Assembly: GCA_009781325.1 (NCBI GenBank)
Contig: WQYJ01000040.1
Coordinates: 1 to 12,720 of the forward strand
DNA: 12,720 nt
Reading direction: 5' to 3'
Source: Propionibacteriaceae bacterium
GTDB taxonomy: Bacteria; Actinomycetota; Actinomycetes; Propionibacteriales; Propionibacteriaceae
The position numbers were made by a program, and so were the translations under genes. This document shows positions 5,612 through 12,181 of this stretch, piece by piece. Position 1 is the first letter of the stretch. The number at the start of each line of letters is the position of its first letter. The notes under the pieces were generated by a model. It made no database searches. It was not told the origin of the DNA and saw nothing but the letters and a program-made list of their open reading frames with translations.

Positions 5612-7338
5612 GATTCTGCCACCTGGAGTTCCTGGCCGTCGGTGTCGAGCACATGCACAGCACATGACATACACGGATCGAACGAGTGGATTGTACGAAG
5701 CGGTTCGAGCGGCTGAGATGGATCAACCAGAGGATGCTTGCCATTACCAGCCAAGGATGTTTCGTATGGCCCCATCACATCTTCCTCGTCGCGTCCGCCG
5801 CTGAGCCACGTGGTGGGAACCACGCACTGATAGCGATCGATCTTGCCGTTCTTGACGGTTACCCAGTGGCTGAGGTTGCCGCGCGGTACTTCAGCGAAGC
5901 AATAACCAGAAGCTTCCTTCGGCCATGATGAGGGAGCCCAACGGGAGGCGTCGAAGACTGAGATATCGCCGCGCTTGAGGTTCGCGACAAATTCTGGGAA
6001 TGTCTCTTCGGCCAATCTCTCGGCAGAGATCAGGCACTCAACTGCGCGAGCCAGCGTACGACCAGCAGTGGAGTTGAGCTGAGCAAGAGAAATGTCGAGC
6101 GACTCTGCAGCACCGTTCACGATCTCTACCGTACGCGGGTGTCCTTGAGCGTACGCCAAGAGCACACGAGAGATAGGACCAACCTGCATGGGGCGTCCGT
6201 CATAGCGTGGAGCCTTGGACCAGGTGTACTTGTCGTCGTCTCCCAACCATTCGTACGGCGGGGTCGGCCCGGAGTAATCAACCTCAGTCTCACCAATATC
6301 AGGGGTTAATGTCTTCTTACCATCGGGGTAGGTCAGCCAAGCCGAAGCAATAGATTCCGAGACCAGTGCAGGATCGAAGGGCAGTACCTTGGAGAAATCA
6401 TCATCGAAGATAACACCGGGCTTGATCGGAGATCTCTGAACATTGTCATTGGGATCACCAGGATAGGCTGTTCCCGACAAGCCGACAGCGAGATAGTTGG
6501 GGCTCGAAGCACCAATATCGAAGTAGTCCTTGTAGACACCCAAGATAGCCAACCCATCGGGGATATAGCAGGTCTTGACGAACTCAACGGATTCATCGAT
6601 CCAGTTCTTGATGTCGCCGAGCTGAACCTGGTTGATTGACTCGGAGCGATTCGGGTCAATTGTGCAGGCCATTCCGCCCACGAGGAAGTTCGGGTGCGGG
6701 TTCTTACCGCCGAAGACCGTATGGATACGGATCATCGAACGCTGGAACTCCAGAGCATCAAGATAGTGAGCAACTGCCATCAAGTCAGCCTCAGGTGGGA
6801 GCCGGTAATCCGGATGACCCCAGTATCCACCGGTGAAGATGGAAAGCTGGCCTGAATCGAGGATGCCCTGCACGGTGTCGCGTACCTGAGCGAAACGCTG
6901 AACGGTATTACCCTTCCAGGTCGAACCGATGGCATTGGCGAATTCCAAGGTCTTCTCGGGGTCCGCCTTCACTGCGTTAGCGACGTTGACGAAGTCCAGT
7001 GCATGCAGATGGTAGAAGTGAATCACGTGATCCTGGATAGCCAGGGACTCCATGATCATGTCGCGGATCAGCAGCGCCTGCGGTGGAGGTGTTGCACCAA
7101 TGGCGTTTTCGACTGCAGTGATGGATGTCACAGCATGAACGGCAGTGCAGACACCGCAGATACGCTGGGTGAACGCCCAAGCATCACGGGGATCGCGGTC
7201 TTTGAGGATGGTTTCAATACCACGGAACTGTGTGGCTTCGCTCCATGCCTTGACGATAGCTCCAGCTTCAGTTTCGAGCTCGATGCGTAGGTGACCCTCA
7301 ATACGAGTGAGAGGGTCGATGACAACACGGTCTGCCAT
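5608..7338 (-). CDS. hyaB: [NiFe]-hydrogenase large (catalytic) subunit, group 1 type
   Basis: Catalytic subunit of a membrane-bound respiratory H2-uptake hydrogenase; it holds the Ni-Fe(CN)2CO centre. The 576-residue product begins VVIDPLTRIEGHLRIE (5-20), with the conserved RIEGH and Glu14. The N-terminal ligand motif is RICGVCTAVH (59-68; Cys61, Cys64, His68). EVPRGNLSHW precedes the C-terminal ligand motif DPCMSCAVH (554-562; Cys556, Cys559, His562). The maturation protease should cut after His562 and release 14 residues. Length and all motifs are standard for group 1. The ATG at 7336-7338 lies 3 bp after the small-subunit stop and has an aaaggtgg Shine-Dalgarno. It has no signal peptide of its own, so it is expected to be exported in complex with the Tat-targeted small subunit. 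Confidence 0.97.
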   Translation of the reverse strand: MADRVVIDPLTRIEGHLRIELETEAGAIVKAWSEATQFRGIETILKDRDPRDAWAFTQRICGVCTAVHAVTSITAVENAIGATPPPQALLIRDMIMESLAIQDHVIHFYHLHALDFVNVANAVKADPEKTLEFANAIGSTWKGNTVQRFAQVRDTVQGILDSGQLSIFTGGYWGHPDYRLPPEADLMAVAHYLDALEFQRSMIRIHTVFGGKNPHPNFLVGGMACTIDPNRSESINQVQLGDIKNWIDESVEFVKTCYIPDGLAILGVYKDYFDIGASSPNYLAVGLSGTAYPGDPNDNVQRSPIKPGVIFDDDFSKVLPFDPALVSESIASAWLTYPDGKKTLTPDIGETEVDYSGPTPPYEWLGDDDKYTWSKAPRYDGRPMQVGPISRVLLAYAQGHPRTVEIVNGAAESLDISLAQLNSTAGRTLARAVECLISAERLAEETFPEFVANLKRGDISVFDASRWAPSSWPKEASGYCFAEVPRGNLSHWVTVKNGKIDRYQCVVPTTWLSGGRDEEDVMGPYETSLAGNGKHPLVDPSQPLEPLRTIHSFDPCMSCAVHVLDTDGQELQVAES

Positions 7339-7341
7339 GGT

Positions 7342-8595
7342 CTATTCCACCTTTCCGGAATCGTTGGTTGCGGTCACATCATCTGAGGCAACCTCTGGTT
7401 CTGCGAGGACTGCGGCCGACTCGGCGCCGATGTCACCGAAGGCTTCGAGCGGCGTGGCGGCTTCGGCGCGCTTACCAGCGCCCTTACGGATTGCCGTGAC
7501 ACCGGTGTGGATTGCCACACCAGCCACAGTTGCGGCAACCATACCCAGACCCACCTTCTCTGCCGTTGCTTCAATACCCAGACCTGGGACGCGAGGCAGC
7601 CTGTTATAGAGAGGTGTGAATCGATCGAAGAAGTCCTTCTCTGTGCAGCCGATGCAGGGGTGTCCTGCGCCAACTGGCCAGTTGGTGTGCATGTTCCACT
7701 GAATAATGGGGCAGGCACTGAATGTCGATGGTCCCTTGCAGCCCATGTGATACAGGCACCAACCGTTGCGTGCTCCCTCGTCATCGAAAGTACGAACGAA
7801 CTGGCCGGCATCGAAGTGCGGACGGCGCTGGCAGGAGTCGTGGATGCGCTGATCATAAGCAAACAGCGGACGACCTTCAGCATCGGTCTTCGGGGTAGTC
7901 CCGTGTGTCAGGATGTACGCCACGGAAGCGAGAATGATTTCACCAATCGGCGGGCATCCGGCAACGTTAATGACCGGCTTGTCGCGGATGATCTGGTCAA
8001 CACCGACAGCCCCAGTGGGGTTCGGCTTGGCCGCTTGGACAGACCCGAATACTGCGCATGCCCCAACAGCAAGAATCGCCTCAGCGTTCTTGGCGGACTT
8101 GCGTAGGACGGATTCAGCTGATTCACCGCCGATGCAGCAGTAGATGCCGTTGTCCTTGATGGGGATCGAACCATTAACCACGAGGATATGCGGCTCTTCA
8201 TTGATCTTGTCCAGAACAGAGTTAGCTGCATCGCCAGCGGCTGCCATGACCAGTTCGTTGTATTCGACGGAGAGCAGGTTCAGGACTACGTCCTCAACTG
8301 TGGTGCCTCCGGAGCGCAGTACGCTCTCCATGCAGCCAGTACATTCCTGTAACTGCAGCCATACAACAACGGGTTTGGTGACCGAATCCAACGCTTGCGC
8401 GATGTCATCGGCAGTAACTGGGCCATCAGTGGGCTCCGCAAGAGCTCGGGGAACCGAGCCCATAACGGCTGATCCGGCAGCGAAAGCTGCTGCTAGACCG
8501 CCGCAGAACTTGAGGAAGTCTCGGCGGGAGACGCCAGCCTTCTCTAAGTTCTCTGCAAAAGTTGGCTCTTGCCAACCATCTAGTGAATATGTCAC
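7342..8595 (-). CDS. hyaA: [NiFe]-hydrogenase small (electron-transfer) subunit with Tat signal
   Basis: Iron-sulfur subunit that relays electrons from the NiFe centre to the cytochrome b. The 417-residue product has a Tat signal SRRDFLKF (23-30) and a hydrophobic stretch to about residue 46. Cluster ligands: proximal Cys85 and Cys88 (ECTGCME), Cys180 (GACAVFGS) and Cys214 (AGCPP); distal His252, Cys255, Cys280 and Cys286; medial Cys295, Cys314 and Cys317 (HPCIGC). The two extra cysteines that define the oxygen-tolerant 4Fe-3S cluster are Gly87 and Ser185 here. A C-terminal membrane anchor (about 348-366) is followed by an unusually long ~50-residue Ala/Glu-rich tail, probably cytoplasmic. 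The start is GTG at 8593-8595, preceded by aaaggag. It is the first gene of the operon. Confidence 0.97.
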   Translation of the reverse strand: MTYSLDGWQEPTFAENLEKAGVSRRDFLKFCGGLAAAFAAGSAVMGSVPRALAEPTDGPVTADDIAQALDSVTKPVVVWLQLQECTGCMESVLRSGGTTVEDVVLNLLSVEYNELVMAAAGDAANSVLDKINEEPHILVVNGSIPIKDNGIYCCIGGESAESVLRKSAKNAEAILAVGACAVFGSVQAAKPNPTGAVGVDQIIRDKPVINVAGCPPIGEIILASVAYILTHGTTPKTDAEGRPLFAYDQRIHDSCQRRPHFDAGQFVRTFDDEGARNGWCLYHMGCKGPSTFSACPIIQWNMHTNWPVGAGHPCIGCTEKDFFDRFTPLYNRLPRVPGLGIEATAEKVGLGMVAATVAGVAIHTGVTAIRKGAGKRAEAATPLEAFGDIGAESAAVLAEPEVASDDVTATNDSGKVE

Positions 8596-8882
8596 GCGAA
8601 CTCCGCTCCTTTGTGGGTGTTTAGCCGCCCCGTTCGCCGAGGGTGAGTCTGTGCACCATCACGCCGCCATAACCGCCGACGCTAGGTGTCGATCACAATC
8701 CACATCGTAGCGGAAAATATTGGGAATAATCTAGCGCCATTCGTAGTTATCCTAAATATGTATGGTGTCATCGTTAAACCGTTGGAGTTGATTACTCAGC
8801 AACCCGGTTGCCCGGTGCATCGCGAGCTTAATACGACAAGACAAAACCTATTGTCACATAGGAAAAATAATATGGATATTAG

Positions 8883-8918
8883 TCACTTTTCGGGGCCAGA
8901 AAAACCCCAAAAAAGTGA
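8883..8918. other. AT-rich hairpin (terminator-like or operator)
   Basis: The left arm tcactttt-c-gggg (8883-8895) pairs with the right arm cccc-aa-aaaagtga (8905-8918). This makes a 12-bp stem with a small internal mismatch and a 9-nt loop. On the minus strand the run of six t in the right arm gives it a terminator-like look. It lies between divergent genes, where no transcript is expected to end unless one promoter lies beyond it. It could therefore attenuate the hydrogenase or surface-cluster leader, block read-through from antisense transcription, or be an operator. Confidence 0.55.
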
Positions 8919-8952
8919 ATTTACAAAGAAAGTATCCAAAATATTTCCAGAG

Positions 8953-9038
8953 CCCTCTTGGGTTTCGCCATATCGGATGGCAATATGTTGATGAGGGGCA
9001 AAGTCGCATACCGCTAGAGGAAGCGGATGCTGAGAGGG
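8953..9038 (+). promoter_or_regulatory. Structured 5' leader that can sequester the Shine-Dalgarno of the surface cluster
   Basis: ccctct (8953-8958) is complementary to agaggg (9033-9038), which is the best Shine-Dalgarno for the ATG at 9053. Between these arms lie two local hairpins: gccat/atggc (8967-8981, loop atcgg), and gcat-a-ccgct/agcgg-atgc (9006-9030, loop agagga, one bulged a). The aggggcaaag strand lies between them. A closing helix enclosing two stems and burying the ribosome site is a riboswitch-like layout. I cannot match it to a known class. Confidence 0.4.
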
Positions 9039-9052
9039 ATGTGTAAAAGATC

Positions 9053-9799
9053 ATGGCTGTGCTGTGCCGTCGCGCCTACGCGCGTACGCAAAATCAGAGT
9101 GCCGCACCCGAGCAGGTGCAGGGCACATCTGATCTGCATGCACGCAGGTCAATCCCTACCGCTTCTACAGACACCAAGCCTCGCCGAGGAATCAAACGCA
9201 GCCGCAGGCCCGGGATTCTCGTCGCACTGTCCACTGTTCTGATGGTCGCCTCGATTGCTGTGACCTACGCTCTATGGAGTACACATGTCACAGACGGAGC
9301 CATCGTCACCGCAGGAAATCTGTCCATGACACTGGGTGACCTGCGATGGGAATGCACCCAGCAGAAGGAGTCGGGAACAGCCTCGACTCTTCCGGACTTC
9401 TACCTTGCACCCGGTAATACCTTGACGATTCGCCAGGACATCACCACCAGTCTGGTTGGGGATAACCTCTCTGTGGCGCTAAGTGTGGAATTCTCCACTT
9501 TGCCGGATTATGTGAGCGGAACCTGGTATGTCCGTCAAGACGGGATCCAGTTCTTACCGAAGAAGGGCAGTGTGCCGATTTCGCAAGCTCTGGTGATTCC
9601 GCATGAAATGTACTCAGCAGAAAGCCACTGGGAGATCGTGATTGACCTTGTTGTTTCACCGCACGGCAGTCACTGGGTTGATCCCACAACCACATCCTCA
9701 GCACCCCCGCTGAAACTAGGAACCCTCACAGTCATCGCCCAGCAAGAACGGTGCGGAGACGGATTCATGGGACCTTGTTTGACTGGAGGTACGCCATGA
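9053..9799 (+). CDS. SipW-type signal-peptide exported protein, LVGDNL family
   Basis: A 248-residue exported protein. It has a long, Arg/Lys-rich 53-residue N-region, a hydrophobic core (54-70) and then TYALW (71-75). The same YALW motif marks all three exported proteins of the cluster and is typical of substrates of SipW-like signal peptidases. The mature part contains LAPGNTL (118-124) and SLVGDNLSVALSV (133-145), closely similar to the corresponding VPGDKL and LVGDNL segment of the protein encoded at 10793-11476, so the two are homologous. It is probably a beta-sandwich subunit or minor component of a surface fibre. The ATG at 9053 follows gagaggg by 14 nt, a long spacing. Its stop overlaps the next gene's start (ATGA at 9796-9799). 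Confidence 0.82.
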   Translation: MAVLCRRAYARTQNQSAAPEQVQGTSDLHARRSIPTASTDTKPRRGIKRSRRPGILVALSTVLMVASIAVTYALWSTHVTDGAIVTAGNLSMTLGDLRWECTQQKESGTASTLPDFYLAPGNTLTIRQDITTSLVGDNLSVALSVEFSTLPDYVSGTWYVRQDGIQFLPKKGSVPISQALVIPHEMYSAESHWEIVIDLVVSPHGSHWVDPTTTSSAPPLKLGTLTVIAQQERCGDGFMGPCLTGGTP

Positions 9800-10509
9800 G
9801 CCGGGTTCGTTATTTCGTATTCTCCCTGGGGCTTCCCATTATTGCGGTGATCCTAGGACTCACCTCCGGAAGTTCCTATGCACTATGGTCTGCTCAAGGA
9901 ACCAGCGAAGATCTACGGCCCCAGCACGGGGTTCTAGGATTCGCTGTCACCAAGGACTCCGTGGTTCACGTCTCCTCCTCAGGGGGGGCCGCGGCCTTCA
10001 CAATCGGTGCCGCGGAGGCAACGGTGCTGTTCAACTCAGCGGTGGACTCCGCGGGAAAGGTCTGGACCGCCGTACCCTTCGATGTGACGATGCTGACGTC
10101 CTCTCAGTGCGGGATGAACTACTCCTTGAGCGTGGCTAAGCCGTCACCAGCCTCAGTCCTCGGGTCTGGATCCGCTAGCCAGATTCTCTTCCCAGTCCAA
10201 GATCCTTCCTCCTGTACGGTCGCTGCTGGTGCGAACGCACCGGCGTACCCCGGAGGAACAGTGACAGGAATCGCACCTGGAGTAGCGGGGGTCCAAACCC
10301 AGGTTGACCACTGGTGCTTGGTGGTGTCCTCACAGCCCTATCGCTATGAGAACACAGCCTCTGCATCCGGAACATCCGCCTCAGGGTCGGTGTGGTCAAC
10401 ACCAGGTCCGAACTCCGCATGGTGGACCTTCGTGTTCCCCGATCCTGGTCTGGAACCCGATGTCACCATCACAGCAACTCCGAGTAAGGATTCGGGGTGC
10501 AAGCTATGA
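9796..10509 (+). CDS. SipW-type signal-peptide exported protein, second family
   Basis: A 237-residue protein starting MSRVRYFVFSLG at the ATG at 9796, which overlaps the upstream stop and has a strong Shine-Dalgarno (ggagg, 9785-9789). A start at 9751 is possible in frame but inferior. Residues 6-23 are hydrophobic and are followed by SSYALW (26-31), the same export motif as its neighbours. The mature part is rich in Gly, Ser and Thr, with four spaced cysteines (SSQCG, SSCTV, HWCLV, SGCKL) that could form two disulfides outside the cell. It lacks the LVGDNL segment of the other two exported proteins, so it is a different family or strongly diverged. I do not recognise a specific domain. It may be an adaptor, cap or minor subunit. 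Confidence 0.8.
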   Translation: MSRVRYFVFSLGLPIIAVILGLTSGSSYALWSAQGTSEDLRPQHGVLGFAVTKDSVVHVSSSGGAAAFTIGAAEATVLFNSAVDSAGKVWTAVPFDVTMLTSSQCGMNYSLSVAKPSPASVLGSGSASQILFPVQDPSSCTVAAGANAPAYPGGTVTGIAPGVAGVQTQVDHWCLVVSSQPYRYENTASASGTSASGSVWSTPGPNSAWWTFVFPDPGLEPDVTITATPSKDSGCKL

Positions 10510-10796
10510 CAACACACAATCTTGGAGAAGGGCTAACACTCGCCCGTCTTCAGGGGCTCGAGAACTCGAGTCTCAGGCTTAGCCCAAATCCACCGATCCA
10601 TGCCTGCTACGCGACTCCCGATGGGCGCGCTGGCTGCGTTGCCGATGCTTGTCAGGCGTCTAGCCTGCCTGCGCATCGGCCGCCTTGCCATCGCACCCAT
10701 CGGGTGCCGCTCGCAACGGCAGCGATCAGTGGATTCGGGCTTAGGCCTACAGCAATGAAGGGTTCAACGAGCCCACTTAATAAGGAGAAGAAATGA
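10506..10796 (+). other. Doubtful 96-codon open frame exactly filling the gap between two exported-protein genes
   Basis: An open frame begins with ATGA overlapping the upstream stop (10506-10509) and ends with TGA overlapping the next ATG (10793-10796). This is the same ATGA coupling used elsewhere in the window. Against it: the predicted product (MTTHNLGEGLTLARLQGLEN at the start) has no recognisable domain, the middle is encoded by a large palindrome, and the upstream Shine-Dalgarno is poor (aagga, 15 nt away). It may be a decayed gene, a palindrome inserted in a spacer, or chance. Confidence 0.2.
10617..10704. repeat. 88-bp quasi-palindrome
   Basis: Nested inverted arms can fold into one long imperfect stem: cccgatggg (10617-10625) with cccatcggg (10696-10704); gcg (10627-10629) with cgc (10692-10694); tggc (10631-10634) with gcca (10687-10690); gccgatgc (10641-10648) with gcatcggc (10673-10680); and caggc (10653-10657) with gcctg (10663-10667) around a gtcta loop. 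It sits upstream of the probable major subunit gene. A second small inverted repeat, ctcgag-aa-ctcgag, is at 10557-10570. It could be a REP or MITE-like element, or an mRNA processing or stabilising structure. Confidence 0.75.
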
Positions 10797-11476
10797 CTCA
10801 AAAGTCAAACAAAAGGCGCAATGCGGTAATCGCAGCTGTGGCTGGGGCAGCCCTCTTCTTGGGCGGGTCCACATACGCACTATGGACTGCAACAGCAGAT
10901 CTGAACGGGGCAAGCATTTCCTCGGGTAATCTCAACCTCTCTTCCGCAGACGATGTTCTGGCTTACGACGTTTCCAGCGACCGCGGCTACTCAGCCGATG
11001 TTGTGGTTGCTGACTTCGGAGCGAATATCAATATCGGAAAAAAGGGAGTAGCGGTTGACTTGGATTCTTGGAACATCGTTCCTGGGGACAAGCTAGCCCT
11101 TGTTCTGCCTTTCGAGGTCGAGTTAGTTGGAGATAACCTTGCTGCCGAGTTGACCATATCTCTGGATGAGATTATCGCTTCACCTGGTTTCAGAAAAGGC
11201 AACCTTGAGATCGCCTTTGACACCATTGTCGATGGGGTTACAGACAGCGACATTGATCCCGAAGAGTCCCCCATCTCGCTGGGTGTCTTTGGGAATTCCA
11301 ACTCAGGAGGATTCCTGAACGATGTTACCGTCGTTGTTAACTCTACGACAGGCAAGTCAGCCGGTGTTGTGGTGATGTATGTCACGTTCAACAAAGCCGC
11401 GGAAGATGACATGACCAAGGTTATGGATTTGGCAGAAAAGATCGAACTGACGCTGACCCAGTACAGGCCAAGCTAA
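10793..11476 (+). CDS. SipW-type signal-peptide exported protein, probable major TasA-like subunit
   Basis: A 227-residue protein with a compact export signal: basic MTQKSNKRRN, hydrophobic core (11-25), then STYALW (26-31). The mature part starts with a SISSGNLNLS segment typical of this export class. It contains IVPGDKLAL (95-103) and VELVGDNLAAEL (109-120), shared with the protein at 9053-9799, and is acidic and rich in Val/Asp/Ser, suggesting a beta-sandwich. The strong Shine-Dalgarno aaggag (10782-10787) and the hairpin after the stop suggest high expression. TasA/CalY-like and actinobacterial alternate-signal exported families have this layout with a neighbouring SipW peptidase. A role as the main fibre or surface-layer subunit is inference from context. 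Confidence 0.85.
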   Translation: MTQKSNKRRNAVIAAVAGAALFLGGSTYALWTATADLNGASISSGNLNLSSADDVLAYDVSSDRGYSADVVVADFGANINIGKKGVAVDLDSWNIVPGDKLALVLPFEVELVGDNLAAELTISLDEIIASPGFRKGNLEIAFDTIVDGVTDSDIDPEESPISLGVFGNSNSGGFLNDVTVVVNSTTGKSAGVVVMYVTFNKAAEDDMTKVMDLAEKIELTLTQYRPS

Positions 11477-11520
11477 TCACAGCGGATTGCTGGTGAGTCT
11501 TCCTCACTGGCACAGGGCAA

Positions 11521-11547
11521 CAGGGAGTGGCCCAACGCCACTCCCTG
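11521..11547 (+). terminator. Strong hairpin between the subunit gene and the signal peptidase gene
   Basis: A perfect 11-bp stem, cagggagtggc (11521-11531) with gccactccctg (11537-11547), encloses a ccaac loop. There is no T-tract, so it is not a classic intrinsic terminator. A weaker gtgag/ctcac hairpin lies just upstream (11493-11507). In this position it would most simply stabilise the 3' end of the subunit mRNA or cause partial termination, lowering expression of the peptidase gene relative to the subunit. Confidence 0.6.
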
Positions 11548-11589
11548 AGCCCAACCGCATAACTGACAGACACGATGATTGGATAATCA

Positions 11590-12153
11590 GTGAATCAGAC
11601 AAAGACCAAGAATAGCTGGGGATCAGCTATCGGCTCGGGAGCCGTCACCTTCGTGACACTGGCTTTCCTAGTCATGGCTGGCCTGCTCGTGGTTGCACCC
11701 AAAATCATGGGTGGGATGAGCTTGACAGTACTCACAGGATCGATGGAACCCGGGATCATGCCTGGGGATATCGTAGTCACCAAGGGAATTGACGAAGCAG
11801 CAGCGACAGAGCTATCTATCGGCGACGTGATTGTTTTCCTCCCTTTCCCCGATGACCCAACTCTGGTGACCCACAGGATCATGGCAAAGACCGTGACTGC
11901 TGATGGAGTTGCTTTCGTCACCCAAGGTGACAACAACTCAGTCGAAGACCCGTGGAATCCGGTGCAACCGCACCAGATACGCGGAGAGGTTGCTTATGTC
12001 GTACCCAAGGTTGGCTTTGTGGCTCAGTGGGTCGGTCCGTACACAGCATGGCTCATCCCCGCAGTGGGTGGGCTGATCCTGGGGTACGCCGTACTGACCT
12101 TTGCTCGCAGTTTCCGCAAAGAACCCAGTCCCGAAACCGCACCCGAACCCTAA
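11590..12153 (+). CDS. sipW: ER-type (SipW-like) signal peptidase I
   Basis: Membrane signal peptidase of the Ser/His class found in archaea, eukaryotic ER and bacterial SipW, distinct from the Ser/Lys LepB class. The 187-residue product has an N-terminal membrane span (about 18-38), the catalytic serine motif TGSMEPGIMPGD (49-60, Ser51), THRI (94-97), where His95 replaces the LepB lysine, and TQGDNNSVED (111-120) supplying the conserved aspartates. A second span lies near the C-terminus (about 154-171), followed by a short charged tail. It presumably cleaves the three neighbouring proteins at their YALW-type signals. The start is GTG at 11590, with only a weak upstream Shine-Dalgarno; no better in-frame ATG precedes the first span. 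Confidence 0.94.
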   Translation: MNQTKTKNSWGSAIGSGAVTFVTLAFLVMAGLLVVAPKIMGGMSLTVLTGSMEPGIMPGDIVVTKGIDEAAATELSIGDVIVFLPFPDDPTLVTHRIMAKTVTADGVAFVTQGDNNSVEDPWNPVQPHQIRGEVAYVVPKVGFVAQWVGPYTAWLIPAVGGLILGYAVLTFARSFRKEPSPETAPEP

Positions 12154-12181
12154 AGACGACTGACAAGGAGGCAGCAAGGCG

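Larger units (their letters stand above)
8596..9052. promoter_or_regulatory. 457-bp divergent control region between the hydrogenase operon and the SipW cluster
   Basis: No credible gene lies here. It should hold the promoter of the minus-strand hydrogenase operon and of the plus-strand surface cluster. The middle (about 8700-8950) is clearly more AT-rich than the flanking genes. Visible elements: the hydrogenase Shine-Dalgarno aaaggag near 8608-8614 on the minus strand; a small palindrome gcaac-ccg-gttgc at 8799-8811; a hairpin at 8883-8918; and a structured stretch at 8953-9038. A possible plus-strand promoter is tttaca (8920-8925) with tatttc (8942-8947). I could not identify a known regulator site with confidence. 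Confidence 0.6.

Noticed and set aside
5612..5674. Longer N-terminus of the cytochrome b subunit (start at 5674)
   Set aside because: The extra 21 residues are antisense-like, Cys-rich and lie within the large-subunit 3' end. The ATGA overlap at 5608-5611 is the natural start.
8683..8698. tgtcgatcaca as a CRP/GlxR- or FNR-type operator of the hydrogenase operon
   Set aside because: The half-sites are too close and the symmetry imperfect; it does not fit tgtga-N6-tcaca or an FNR box.
7003..8710. Long plus-strand open frames opposite the hydrogenase large and small subunits
   Set aside because: They are antisense to genes with fully conserved motifs and encode Ser/Thr/Arg-rich, low-complexity-like products with no domains.
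8686..8991. Open frame in the intergenic region upstream of the SipW cluster
   Set aside because: It runs through the AT-rich control region and its hairpin; it has no Shine-Dalgarno and no recognisable product.
9031..9040. ctgagaggga as a fragment of a TPP (thi-box) riboswitch
   Set aside because: Only a short ctgaga-like match exists; the other conserved TPP elements are missing and the downstream genes are unrelated to thiamine.
9185..9220. Twin-arginine signal in the first exported protein (RSRRPG before the hydrophobic core)
   Set aside because: It lacks the FLK-type residues after RR and carries the YALW motif of SipW substrates instead.
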